64,000 bases of DNA, from assembly GCA_018873245.2 (NCBI GenBank), contig JAEMBT020000008.1, positions 15,810,090 through 15,874,089 of the forward strand, written 5' to 3'. The DNA comes from Archegozetes longisetosus (Eukaryota; Arthropoda; Arachnida; Sarcoptiformes; Trhypochthoniidae). Of this stretch, positions 35,009 through 48,116 are shown one piece after another. Every line of letters starts with the position of its first letter. Positions within the stretch are counted from its first letter, which is position 1. The notes under the pieces are model-generated. The model ran no database searches. It was not told where the DNA came from and saw only the letters and a list, made by a program, of their open reading frames with translations. Position numbers and translations under genes: made by a program.

Positions 35009-38000
35009 ATGATTAGAATTAAATCACTCAATTCAAGACGTTTATTACTAATTAATAGGTTAACTCATTTTTCAAATTATAGTCAAATTTCAATTAAAAC
35101 TAAAAATAGTTTAGAAAAGAAATTTTTAGCGAATGCAAACATTTATCATTCAAAGGTATGTATTATTGATGTTGAGGTTATTTATTGTTTGATGTTCAAC
35201 AATTAATTAATTAGAGTGTCAATTTGAATAGTTTTATACGCTTAACTGCTGTAACGGCACAACTAAAACATGGTTCAACTCATGCGTTAATCGAAACACT
35301 CTTTCGAATCGCGTAAATCTTTTATCAAATAACTTGTTTTAAATTAATTGATTCATTAATTACTAATACATTCGGTGTCAGTTAAGAGCTGGAAGTGTTT
35401 TCCATCAATGGCATAGACCAGTTTCAACGCAGAACAATAATAGCGATCGTAAAGTTGGATCGATTCATATATTGAAACAGATGTTTAGTTATGTTTGGCC
35501 CGAAGACAGACCTCATATTCGAAAGCGAGTCATCGTTTCAATGGGTCTTCTCGTTATCGCAAAGGTTTCTAGTTTTGACCATTCATTGATTATGAATAGA
35601 AAACAACTGATAACTTTTTGCAATCATTTAAACTTTATTTTGAGCAAAAACAAGTTTAATGCAATTCCTCAAAGTTCTTAAGCTATTTCTCAGCACTTCA
35701 CATTTGAGCGGCAATCCTTCAAAATATTAACATATTTTTTGTTTTTTGAGCTAAAGTATAGAGTGTTGTGAAAACAGATTCCTTTGATAATTAGAAGTCT
35801 AAAACTTGTGCGGCAAAATTCATGAATGTTTACTCTAAGTTTTAAGAATATCAACTATCTCTTGAAAAATAATTTAAAAAGTTTTCTCTTTGAGAACCCA
35901 TCTCAAACCATAGCCAAGCTTTATATGCCTTTTATTTAATTATGTCTATACTCAGGATCGTGTCGAATAAAAAATCAACAAAATGATGTTTCCTATGAAT
36001 TTTTGCTTTACATAGGTATAAAACAGCGAGCTCTTAACCGAATTCAATTTTTCGCTGACCTGCGAGTGAAGCTTTAAAATACTTAAAAGTACATGAATAC
36101 TTCAGGTTAATGTCTAGAATTGGTCACCTAGATATCAGTTAAGTTTAGAATCAGTTCTATATAAGTGGTGATCAAAAATTATAACAAATTGTTAGAGTTA
36201 GACATTACCGTTATATATGTTAGAGTTATATCGTCATGAAAAATGAATGCATTCACACGAAGAGGTGGGAAATGGTGTAAAATGATTTATATGGATACCA
36301 GTTAATACTAACCAATATTAATAGAAAAGCACAATTTTCTTATGAATATTTGATCATTCAATTGACCCTATATTTAATTAGTTTGTATTCTGTGATTGGT
36401 AGGTAGTCAATGTTGAGGTACCCTTTCTTTTCAAACACGGAGTAGATCACTTGAATTCAAATGCTGGTAATGTGTTAGCCTTGTCTGATCCGTCCAGCAC
36501 TGTATTGACTGTGGCTTTTGCTCTCATGATTGGATGTGAGTAAGAGATACCTCGAAGAGTCACTATCATTGCCTCTATATTGCTCCATTATACAGTATGC
36601 TTCCATAATCTAACAAATACATTATTGAGTAGTTGTTACTAAAAATTTAATCATTTTAATGTGCATTTTTCACTTTTCTTCTACCTATAACTAAAGATGA
36701 ACAGAACTGGAGCTTTTAGTTGCTGGATTAGCTTTAGATTACAAGTTTTACCTAAAATATGAGTTGGTATTACATGAAAACTTTCAGTAAATAGAAAATT
36801 CAGTTTTTTCACGTCAACTTATTGTTTGATGTAATTCTAGATTGCTTTAAAACCTTAGAGAATCTGAAAAATCAATAATCTCTATCAGATCTTGTACGAA
36901 CCATTTTGCTTGATTTTGAAAAATACTTGAGGCAATGAAATGTGATTCTATGGAAAGTCTATACCAATCGAAGCATTAAAATAGTAATGGTTCAATTTTA
37001 GAAGTTTTAAATAAATTATAGATGGAATCGCAAGAGCCGGCTCTTCGTTCTTTAATGAACTACGAAACGCTGTATTCGCTAAAGTGGCTCACGATTCTAT
37101 ACGACGAGTTGCTAGCAATGTTTTCACTCACTTGCATAACATGGACTTAAGTTTTCATCTGAATCGTCAAACAGGTGCGCTTTCAAAAGCTATAGACAGA
37201 GGAACAAGGTATTCATTAAATTTATCTCTAGTTATCCATAATTTAAAAAAGTTTTAATATTTGAATAGAGGCATCAATTTTGTATTGTCGGCGCTCGTCT
37301 TCAATGTTGTTCCGACAATCTTTGAAGTTACTCTCGTCAGTAGTATTTTGGTGAGAGATTTCGATTTTCATTTGCTATTCAGTCTAATTTCATTTTAAAT
37401 TCAAGTAAATCAGGGCTCGCATACATGCTTTCACATAATTTAAAACAATTTAAAGTTAATGATTAGCTGAATTTTGTTTTCAAACTTTTCTTTACATAGT
37501 ATTACAAGTTTGGCGGACAATTCGCTGCTATAACACTTGGCTGTATCGGCGCTTATACTATGTTTACTTTGGGTATAACTCAGTGGAGAACCAAATTTAG
37601 AGTCCAAATGAATAAAGCAGAAAACCAATCGGGAAATCAAGCAATCGATTCGCTAATTAATTACGAAACTGTCAAATATTTCAATAATGAGATGTATGAA
37701 GCGAAGCGATACGACGCGCTGCTTCAGAAGTACACAGATGCTTCTCTCAAGACAACCACAAGTCTGGCTTTGCTGAATTTTGGTCAAAACGCTATATTCA
37801 GTGCGTCGCTTGCAGCAATTATGATGCTCGCAGCCAAAGGAATAGTTGCTGGTATTGATACATAGTAATTATTTGATTTGATTTCTGATAATCATCAGTC
37901 AATAGAGTATTTGTCATATCAGGAAACATGACTGTCGGCGATCTTGTTATGGTTAACGGTTTGTTATTTCAATTATCTCTTCCTCTGAATTTTTTGGGAT

Positions 38001-39896
38001 CAGTTTATAGGGAAATCAGACAATCCTTAATTGACATGCAAGCTATGTTCAACTTACTGAATCTTCAAAGTGCAGTACAAGTAAGTCTATCTCATGCTTT
38101 CAATTTAATTATAAATGTTAGCTCTTGTTTGTCGTCAAGTTAAAACCGATTAGTGGTTCAACCAGGCTTGTTTGTTTGCAGTCTAAGCGATTCTGAAATC
38201 ACACATCGATTATATTAATATTTAGATTGTTTATGAGGATCTATAGATGCTACAAAACTAGATTTTCTATTTAAGGAAGTGCTTATTTGAACAACTTGAA
38301 AATTAAAGCACTTTATTTATTTAACACTATTATATACTTTTAGTTCATAGTTGATTGCGATAAGATTACATTTGAAATATAATTGATTTTACACTTACTT
38401 TGTTTTGAATAAGTAATGGAACAATTGTTTACTTATGCAACAAAGATTACGTTGGCGCGATACTTCTAAAAAAGTTTCTCGAAAATAGAAGTCTTTCACT
38501 ATAGTTTGCATTGAATATAAATCATACCTGCTTTTGTAGTCATTAATTCTTTCAACTATAAGAGCAAACATATGTATCGATTGTATGTTTAGACTCGTGC
38601 GAATTATAAAATGCTTCAGAGTTAGGCAAAAATCAATTAATTTTCTGCACAAAGATTTAGTTTAGAATGTGGTCATTGACCAAATTCATAACACTTTCTA
38701 TTATTTGTATAAAATAGTTTTGCGATCATATCACAGTTTCGTTATACTGACTTAAAAGCTGACACTTTTGTAAATTGAAACTTAAGCTAAATGTTTAATA
38801 TGTATAGTACACAAACAGTACTGATTGTGTTGTATGTTTTAAACTAATAAATTTGTAAAGAGCAAGCTAGGCGCTCCGATGCTTGTGGTGTCTCCAAAAG
38901 AAGCGACTGTTAAGTTCGAAGACGTCTACTTTGAGTACCCAAACTCTAGACCTATATTAAATGGACTTAGCTTCGAAGTGCCTGCGGGTCGGAAGATAGC
39001 ATTAGTTGGTGGAAGCGGTTCCGGTAAATCAACAATCGTTCGGTTACTATATCGATTCTTTGATCCACAAAAGGGTCGAATTTTGATTAATGGAAAAGAC
39101 ATAAGAGATGTTGATTTGGACAGTTTAAGAAAAATGATAGCCATCGTACCGCAAGACACGGTCTTATTCAACAACACTATATTTTATAATATACATTACG
39201 GAGATTTTAGTAAACCCGCTCAAGATGTTTATCAAGTCTCTCAGATGTCAGAATTACATGACTCGATACTTCGTTGGGGAGACAAATACGACACTCAAGT
39301 AGGAGAGAGAGGCCTCAAATTGAGTGGGGGCGAAAAGCAACGCGTGGCCATTGCCAGATCTATTCTGAAAAACAGTCCTATATTAGTGTTCGATGAGGCC
39401 ACCTCTTCACTCGACTCAATTACTGAACATGTGAGTCAAACATAACCAAATACCTTAGGTCTTATCGCATGCACCCTCTTGTCTGATTTTCCGGTTCATA
39501 GAAATAAAATATGATCTAACCTCAGTTACTATAGGATACTCAATTTACATATAGTTGATTTTTGTTACCATTTGAAACACGGATTTTAGTTTGAGTCATT
39601 TTTGTCTTTATTGTTATACGATCTGACAGAAAATATTGAGCGCGTTGCGAAGAGCTGCCCAAAACCGAACCTCTATTTGTATCGCTCACCGTTTGTCTAC
39701 TGTGGTTGATGCCGACCAAATATTTGTTTTGGGAGACGGACGCGCTCTCGAAAGTGGAGATCACATGAGTTTGGTTACTAATCCTAACAGCCTATACGCG
39801 CAACTTTGGCAAAAACAGCATCAACTCGATAGAGAGCTGTTCGCTAAAAAGTTACACTTATCGCAATCTGATGACGAGCATATAAAAGTTAATTAG
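35009..39896 (+). CDS. ABCB7: mitochondrial ABC half-transporter ABCB7/Atm1
   Basis: Inner-membrane exporter of a sulfur/glutathione compound needed for cytosolic iron-sulfur protein assembly and haem balance; works as a homodimer. Nine exons: 35009-35155, 35382-35564, 36403-36535, 37022-37208, 37269-37350, 37500-37851, 37923-38080, 38861-39430, 39630-39896. Phases agree; 692 aa (human 752). Residues 1-49 are Arg/Ser/Asn-rich with almost no acids, a mitochondrial presequence. The membrane part shows [54 protein letters not shown] and [20 protein letters not shown], all typical of ABCB7. Nucleotide-binding domain: Walker [10 protein letters not shown] (464-472), Q-loop VPQDTVLF, signature LSGGEKQRV (about 567), Walker [15 protein letters not shown] (about 587-600), H-loop IAHRLST (622-628). 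The Cys-containing C-terminal tail of the human protein is missing. Introns 2 (838 bp) and 7 (780 bp) are the longest. Confidence 0.95.
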
Positions 39897-40813
39897 TTTA
39901 GCGGAATATAGCTCAAATTTGTTAGAGTTAAGTAAATTATAACTATTTTGAAAGACAATTATGAAAATGAGCTCTCTTTGTTGTTACGTTATTTTAAGTT
40001 TGAATGCTTTAATATTTAGTAATGATTGTATTGCGTTACAATTATCTATTATTTATGTGAAACAAAATATCTTTTCAGAGCAAATTACTTTCGCAGCAAA
40101 AAAATTCTGTCTATAATTTGTTCGCATATTTTAGCAAATAAAATATTATCAAATACAACACTTATTTACTTGAATATAGAATCTATATTTAGCTTAGTTT
40201 CAATTAATGGTAAGGCATTTCACAATAATTCGAGGATTACGTACAATTAAGATATGTATTATTTCTTTGATATACTGTACATCACTGTGAGTGATCATTT
40301 GTTTTTGGAGCTTGTTTTTCTTATCCATTTTGACAAAATTGATCCATTTTAATCAATTATAGGATTAATTGAAATTTTATAATTATTAAATGTTTACTAA
40401 ACTAAGACGCAAATACTAACAATCTCTTGTTTAACGACTCGTTTCCTTAAGTCCTATCTGAAACTTGTGTTTCTCGAAACATTTCTACTTAGAACAATTT
40501 CTATTTAAATTATAATTCTAATATGTCATGCATTCATCTTTAAAGCTATAAGCTAATATTCAAAAGATAGAATCAATTGAAAAACAAACACTAGTGACTA
40601 ATATGACTACAATTTGAGTATAATTAGGTGCAAATCTGCAACATTATAGAATTGTCATATATAACAATTTTCCACTAGCTTTCTTTATGACAAATATAAA
40701 GATAAAAGTATAAGGTTTTTGATCAATAAATATATAGCTGTCTTTCAGTAAACATCAGATAAATAACTTATTAGATATCTGAAAATTTCGAATCGAGCAA
40801 CAATATGAAATTT
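39897..40813. other. convergent intergenic stretch
   Basis: AT-rich, between the 3' ends of ABCB7 (plus) and the secreted-precursor gene (minus). AATAAA at 40137-40142 could be the ABCB7 poly(A) signal. The open frame 40026-40250 is AT-rich noise. Nothing else recognised. Confidence 0.5.
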
Positions 40814-43800
40814 TCACATTATATTCATAACCGGCTTCACAGAACGCTTATATCTTTGAGAGTAATCTTCAGCAGTTTTTCCAGTGGCAAGTAGTGTGGC
40901 GAGAGAATAGATTTTGTTGGCCTCTTCAGAGTCATCTTCATAGGTAGACCTCTCATTCCTTCCACCAACAATCCTACCCCACTGACCACTATCGGCATCA
41001 TAATTATAGCTATTATTACGTCCTCTTTTTCTTTTCAATCCTGAGTAAACCGATAAGGGGTTTTGATACTTTTTATAGTAAGAACGCCTTATTCTCTGAT
41101 ATCGATTCAGCATAGGATAGGGTAGCACTGGAATGACTTGTTGAGCGTACGGCTCAATAACAACTGGTAATTCTTGACTAACATCATCGTCGCTTGATGT
41201 CGAGTCAGTTTCGCTATCGATTTCCAATAGAGGTAACACATTGTCGTAATAATATTGGCTTAATTTATCCAAGTCAACATAATTGTCTTCGTCTTGATTC
41301 GTGTGAGTCAGTAAATAGTATAAAATCTGCGGGTTCACCTCCAAATTGACTTCGTTTGTTGGCGAAGATGGATAAGTATTGTAATTATCATTATATTTTG
41401 CTTCTGCCGCTGCCGCTAAAAGTGAAGCTAAAAAGTCTTCATAATTGGTATTTCTTTTATACCTTAATGCTCTTCTCTGGCGTTTCATATTCAAGAGATC
41501 ATCCAAATTTGAATGCAGTGAATTTGAATTGTGATAATGCGATCTTTTATAGCGATTGGCCAAGTCATGACTTTGCGTAGCTTTACGATATTGAGGAGCC
41601 GGCAGCTGAGTTTGTTGTTCCTTAGCTATTAAATAGATACTTATTATCTACTACTTTTCTTAACCTAATGCATATCTTCAGTATTTATTTTCTGTAGTTC
41701 TACTCAATTTTATAGGCAATTTATACTGCATAAATTGCCTGAGAAGATGGTAGGCGATATTCTATCTCTAGTTATATATGGTTTTTTGCAGAGCAATGGC
41801 TTTGATTTATTTATTCTGATTCGTAAGATTGCAAGAAAGCTATATACGCACAGAGCGCTGTTTGCCGACAGATTCAGTTTCCCTAAATTAAGATATAATG
41901 TCTTTTTCTTTTTTAGTAATCAAAGTACAGAACTTGGATTAGAGAATATAAGACTTAATTGGATTTTTGTTCATATCAACTAATCATAGACTAAACGTTT
42001 TTTGGAAAATCTATTTATGTTAAACGTATTGACTTACCATAAGCAAATTCAGGAATGGATGGTAGAGTGGTTTGCGTTATGCCATTTTCGAGATTATTTT
42101 TATCAATATTATTATGAATATTGCTGGTTCGGTGCGCACTATTTGTCGATGACAGGGATGGTAACGATGTGCCGTCGCCTAAATCAGATTTTATCTGATC
42201 ATTTTTAATTAGCGAATTAAATGAAGGCGTATTTTTATCATGTGCACTCAATGCTGTCAATTGTTCCTCAGGGCTATTATTGTTATTAATATTACTGGTA
42301 GAAAAATGTTTACTGGATCCGTTGTCCACCTTATTCAGCGATGATGATTCGTTCTGTTTATTCTTCAGTGTTTTATGTGATTGAAGTAGTGTTTTCTCAT
42401 CTGTAACACTATTATCACTTGTGAATGATTCGCGAGTCTGCTGATTGCCAAACAGGATATCATTTGATGCCTTTTTGTCTAAATAAATATTTTTCAGTCA
42501 GTCAACAGCAAATCAAATTTTTCGAGCAAAAGTCTTTCTATTTAATGGAAAGTTTAATGTATTTAACTGCCTAATAGGATATACTTTATTGATTCTTTAA
42601 AATGTCAGTCATTTCGTATAAGTATGAGTTGGTACAAAGTCTAACAAAGTTTAAATGAGCCTAACCCACGACCAGCTATTTCATTGATTTATATAGGGTT
42701 GCGAACAAACTTAAGCTAATACTCAATCTGAAGATAAAATCATTTTTCTTCGCCGACAACTGTTTCAGTTTAAATTAACATAAAATCAAAATAAGTTATA
42801 CAACTCTACGATCAGTTTTGTGTTTAGTTTTCGTGTGATTTAGTAGAAAAAGATTTTATATGACGATAAAATGAACCAAATCGCAAATGATTAGTCGCAT
42901 TTTGATGATGTAAGACTTGGAAAAGCATATTTCTTTTTATTTCATTTGAATTATGTAACCGGATCGATAAAAACTACCCAAGTTTAGCCTATACTAAAGT
43001 CTTTCTTATTGTCTTTCATTTGCATTGTTTGTGGAATTTCTTAATTGACCTTTAATTGAACCATCAATACAATTGAAGACAGTTGAATTTGAGTGAAAAG
43101 ATGATTTTCGCTATTACCATTTGAAAACTGTATTTGACGTGTGTAATGTATATAATTAATAGAATATTATTCATTTAATACAAAACACGCATATTTTCAA
43201 TCAATACTCTATTTTTAGTGTTGGGTATTCATTTTATAGGTTTAATCTGATTTTTGTCGTACAAAATTGTAGAGCAAAAACACTAATTGATGGACTACAG
43301 GCCAAATGTGCTTTTATCTATTCCAACAAAATAATTGTCAGTTAATCTCTCAAGTTAATCGCTGGCAAGTCAGTTGCTAAACTAAAGCACTAAAACGCGT
43401 TTAACTTTGCAAATGTTTTACCATCAAAGTTTATTTGAATTTGAAGTGAGCCAACACTAATCTGAAAGGTTGCAATTTAAGTCTTTCAAGACCTTTTAAT
43501 TAAGCGCTAAAGTATAAAAACCGTTAAGAGAAGATCGTGTAAGATATCTCTATTTTAGAAAGAGTGTAACGAGTACTAAGATTTGTTTTAATTTAGAATG
43601 ATCTGCATTTAATCTGTGGCCCAGTATACTTCAGCGATATGTTGGTGTGTCTGCTAAAAGTGAAAATACTGTATTTCAATACTATCTGATACTACTGTGT
43701 ATGATTTTTATAAACCCAATGGTCGGTTTTGCATTCTATACATGTATACTTCAGAAGAATTGAGTCCAATTATGTGAACTGATTAATTCTAGGAAACTTT

Positions 43801-44069
43801 TGCGTAAACCTAAACTATTCTAATTAAATTTAAAGAATTGCTTAGTTTTGCATCAATAAATTAGATTGGAAAAGCATATATAAACGTGGAGCTATACCTG
43901 CATCCGGGATACTGTTTAGTTGAAGAACTGATGTCTTGCTAACTGATACTGTAGTAGTGGGAGATAGAGTTGTTGGTGTCGCAGGAGCATAAGGAAGTGT
44001 TGCCACGGAGATTAGTCCCAAGAGAAAGTGATTTAGAATTTTGCTATGTTGCTGAGAATGCATTTTCAT
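40814..44069 (-). CDS. secreted precursor with dibasic processing sites (neuropeptide- or granin-like), family unknown
   Basis: I do not recognise the family. Three exons on the minus strand (43898-44069, 42038-42478, 40814-41625), GT-AG with agreeing phases, give 474 aa. The N-terminus is a signal peptide (basic start, then FLLGLISVATLPYA, to about residue 28). Residues 29-205 are Ser/Thr/Asn-rich without structure. The C-terminal half has many proprotein-convertase sites: RYKR at 229-232, KRQRR at 252-256, RYKR at 259-262, RIRR at 382-385, KK at 389-390, KRKR at 402-405 and RYKR at 462-465. Between them lie possible products such as YQNPLSVYSGL (391-401), SVKPVMNIM (466-474) and a long Tyr- and acid-rich spacer (263-381). 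None ends in Gly before the site, so no amidated peptide is predicted. Only two isolated Cys or fewer are visible, so no disulfide-fold toxin or insulin-like pattern. Two ATGs compete (44069 and 44063). A structural secreted protein is the alternative. Confidence 0.7.
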
Positions 44070-47000
44070 ATCTTGGATCTGAGCTTTGAATGAGAAACCT
44101 ATTACATACGAAAATAAATTATAAAATATAAGCATTAGTATAAGTATGACAGATCCCCAATTCAAGTATATCAGTTTGTATACTTCACAAAAAGTTGATT
44201 TAAAAAAGATTTCTATCGGAACCAAATTCTATAGAAGATAGATTAGTTTTTATAACGGCGTTCAGTTAGTCTTACACAAGCATTAATAAAGGCAAGTAAA
44301 CAGAGTATTCCATGTTATTAGGCTTAATAAAAGCGAAAGATTGCTAACAAAATTTTCAAATTTGTTTTCAATGTTTTGCACTTATTTTCCTTTGAGTTGT
44401 TTATGTGCCGCTGTATTCAGGATATAATCTATACTCCGAACAAATCAAAGCAGAAAACTAACTCTTGCTATAAATCTATATTTCCTAAGGCTTTCCTATA
44501 AGAAAAATTTGCGATAAGAAAACTTAAAATTGAATTTGGGTGAACTTGCCTTTGGCTGTAGTTCTTTGTGGAAATAGAATTAATAATATTTTAAGTTGAT
44601 AAATCAGCTTATTCGGACTGTTGCAATGATCAGCTATCGTACAAATAGGAGATACTTATTCTCTCATGTTCCTTATCATTGTTTTCACTCGTATCGCATC
44701 GTTACAAATTTTTTCTTTCGAGAGCAGTTCACATAAAATACAAGTTAATGAATGCTTACGAGTTTGTATATTTTGTAGTGAATAAAGTACAACTTGATTG
44801 ATTCATTTTGATTAAAATCAGCTTTTTATAAATTTGAATAATTGAAAAAACGATGACAAGCGCTGCTCCACAGCGAACATCATTTTGTTAGACAAACTCA
44901 TTCCTATTGACTAAAGTGACTAATTCTCGAACATTCGTCAAACAATTTCTTTGAGAAAGCCGACGCACTTCAACATTCAGTTTCAAAGTCAATAATCAAT
45001 GCAATTGAACTGTTATGGTATTGTTAAAATGTTACTATGTTAAATTGTGAGTCGTTTTCATCAGGCAATACCTTTCTCATGAATTAAAATTAAGAAATAG
45101 AAATGCATACTTTGGAGGTAAAAGTTAAGCTAACATTTTTGTCAGTCTGGTTGAAGTGTAGCGAAAAGTTAACACTCAAATAAGTGTGTTTCAAAATGTT
45201 ATTCTCCACTAATTAACTTCATTTTATTTCTAAGTGAAAACTAGCGCGCCAACAATGATAATGACGTCTTAATTTAATGGGACTTTATTATTACATTTCA
45301 TGCAAAGTAATAATTTTAGAGTTAGTCAGACCTATAGTCAGGTGATAATAATGAGAACTAGAGCTCTAGATCATCAATTCTAGATGGATTCAATTTATTT
45401 TATTTATGCTCAACCTTCATATGATTTATATCAATACATATTTATTGTTTCAAAAAAAATGTCTTATATCAGAAATATTTCGTAATCTCTTAGGAGTAAA
45501 TCGAAAATTGATCAGAACGTAAATGTTCAGCTACACTTCGGGCAGCAATACAGTAACACTAGTAAAATAATACAAATTTCATGTGAACGCTCAACCTCTA
45601 ACATGACTTCGAGTATCTTCTATATACACAACAATTACTGAAGAATTAACGATTATTGCGAAATTGTTCGATTAATCTTTAGTAGATCTCGAGAGACTTT
45701 ATTTCTTAACTGACTTTCTCATCTTAATCAACCCGATCTGGTTTGTTTTATAGTCTTGTTTTGACTGTAGATAACTTCTAAAAACTAACGATAGCAAAGT
45801 TAATCCATCGAGGTAACACTTCTAACACGTTTATATTAAGTTGTAACATGTTTAGTAGAATAAACATTCAGTAAAATATGATATCCTCTGTCTCTGATAG
45901 TCTTCGAGCATAGCATGAATTTGATTGTTGCTCAGCATGTTAATTATGTATTTGATCCAAATATAAAAATGATATCAGTATTACTTGACTTTTGTGCAAA
46001 AAATTCCATAATTTTGTCATTACAATATAATATGAATAGTACATGAATATCATATGAATAGAATATGGACAAAATTATTATATCCATTGAATTGCATTCA
46101 TTCATATATGAATTGTTGCATTATCAGAATAGAGATTATTAAAATATTATTCTATGTTAACCGATTTCGAACACAGTTATTTAGGGTAGTTTCTAAGTTG
46201 ATTGAGTATTCCGGTATGAATTATTTACAAATAAAATAAGATGACATGAATAAATCAATTTTAAGATGGAGATCATGGTTTGTTCTCGAGAATACTAATT
46301 GACTCTGAATATTTCGTTAACCTACGCATAGAAATCTCAAATAATGTTTGAATTTTCTACAAACAATTTGAAAATTTAATTTCTGATGTTTTTAATGAGA
46401 AACATCGTAAAAATGTATTGAATAAAATTATCTATTTTCAATTTTCTCATCGAATTACTAACAGTAGAGAGCATTGAATCAGAAATTAATTAGATATGTC
46501 CTGAAATTGTATCTGAAGTTTTTAACCAAATTAAAAAAATCGAAAAATCTGAAATTTCATATTTAGAAAATTAATTTAAAAAGTTATTAATTCTGCAATC
46601 GTTTGAATAGAAGTTGTTAAGTAGTTAATGATACAGGTATCATTTGTATATGTTGCTGTATACCTCTCGTATGATCCACGCCGATCATATGAAAGGTTCA
46701 TAAGTATATCTTTTAAATTTGCACTCAGTACTGTATTTGAAGTTTTTTTAATCTAGAAAGAACAGATTATTTTTTTATTGATTCAAACTTTATGAAGCTA
46801 ATAGCTTTGAGTCTTCTTTTTATCATGAGGTTCGGTATGCGAAATAACTTTAGGTGAACTTTTTTCAATTTATCAAAGATTTGACTGTCTCCAAGCTTTT
46901 TAGTCATTGAGCTTTCGAAAGACTAGTACTCTGTCAATCGTTCAAAAGCTATACCAATAAAATGTAATTTAGTGGTATATAATCAGACTTCTGGCTTTTC

Positions 47001-47379
47001 GGCAACTCCTGATTCTATGATTCTCAAGTCAGAGATTCGGCAGATCAGCGCTAAAACGTGTTGCACAAACTGAACATTTTATAGATCAAATTTAAACTAC
47101 TGATTCCCGAAATCTCTAATCGATTCTTCCGAATTTGATTATTTATATCAAAACCTGCCTGATTTTAGCAAACTCAGCTGAAACAACTTTTTATAGGTAT
47201 TCCATCATATCGTGGAGATAATACCGCGCGACAAGATGTTAAATTATATAAAAATAAAAAACTCAGAGTTCATAAAAGTTTATGAAATTCTGAATCATAT
47301 TAAATATTCTGATACAACTGAAATTATCAGACAGTGAATCAATAGATAACAATAAAATTTTGGGATTGACGTTATAGGT
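44070..47379. other. gene-free stretch upstream of the secreted-precursor gene
   Basis: First part of an 8.4-kb region without recognisable genes. It is uniformly AT-rich with only short random open frames (for example 46054-46239). Enhancers for the neighbouring secreted-precursor gene could lie here, but no element can be identified. Confidence 0.55.
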
Positions 47380-47655
47380 CTATTTAGGATTCATCGGGTC
47401 CTTGTGTTGCAAAACTTACAACTTTTGAGCTACTGCGGTACGCCTCAAATCTTCGGGTTTTTAGTTATTGACTTTTTGTAACGAAGAGTCATCGTCATCG
47501 GACACTTTATAGAGGTACAGTCCTCTACTACTGTTTTACCTAAGAAGCTACTTATAGCCCACAATAACGGCACCACATCTATAGCCCTAGCAGGGGAGGT
47601 TTTTATCTTACGGTTTACCCCTTGTCCGCCTACGTTTTACATCTTGTGAGCTCAA
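47380..47655. other. GC-richer patch of unknown origin
   Basis: About 275 bp clearly less AT-rich than everything around it, with runs such as CAGGGGAGG and CCCCTTGTCCGCC. All six frames carry stops; I recognise no protein, tRNA or rRNA in it. It directly precedes an inverted-repeat structure (47698-48116). It may be a relic of an inserted element. Confidence 0.35.
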
Positions 47656-47697
47656 ATGTTTGAGATATATACTAATGAATATATATTTTTCGCTATT

Positions 47698-48116
47698 TAT
47701 GAATACTTTTTTGAAGAGCCTTAGGTTTAAGATTAAGAGTATAAAAAGCATTAAACACTACATTTAAATTGAAAGGCAATCCCAATAACTAAAAGTTTAG
47801 AGCTAATCCCAATTTGGTATTCTTATCAAATTTTTAGCTTGACTCCAGTACAGATTGATGTGAATCAGAGTTAGCACTAAAGCTATTTGTATAGTATCCA
47901 AATCATTAATATGTCATTATTCATATGTTGTTATTGTAGTTAAAGTCTAAATATTTTTCGCGATAAGACTTATGAACTACTTATCTCTATACTATTTTGC
48001 CATTTATTAAGAATTGAATAATTAAATGAAATCGAAACTTATATGTGTATATATCTTGATGTATACTCTTAGTGTTTTAGTCTTAAACCTAAGGTTCTTC
48101 AAAAAAAGTATTCATA
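47698..48116. mobile_element. inverted-repeat element (MITE-like)
   Basis: Left arm 47698-47742 (TATGAATACTTTTTTGAAGA then CCTTAGGTTTAAGA) matches the right arm 48062-48116 in reverse orientation (TATGAATACTTTTTTTGAAG then CCTTAGGTTTAAGA). The match is about 45 bp, with a small insertion of about 9 bp in the right arm. The 320-bp spacer is AT-rich and non-coding. Target duplication not clear. Could be a foldback or MITE copy. Confidence 0.55.
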
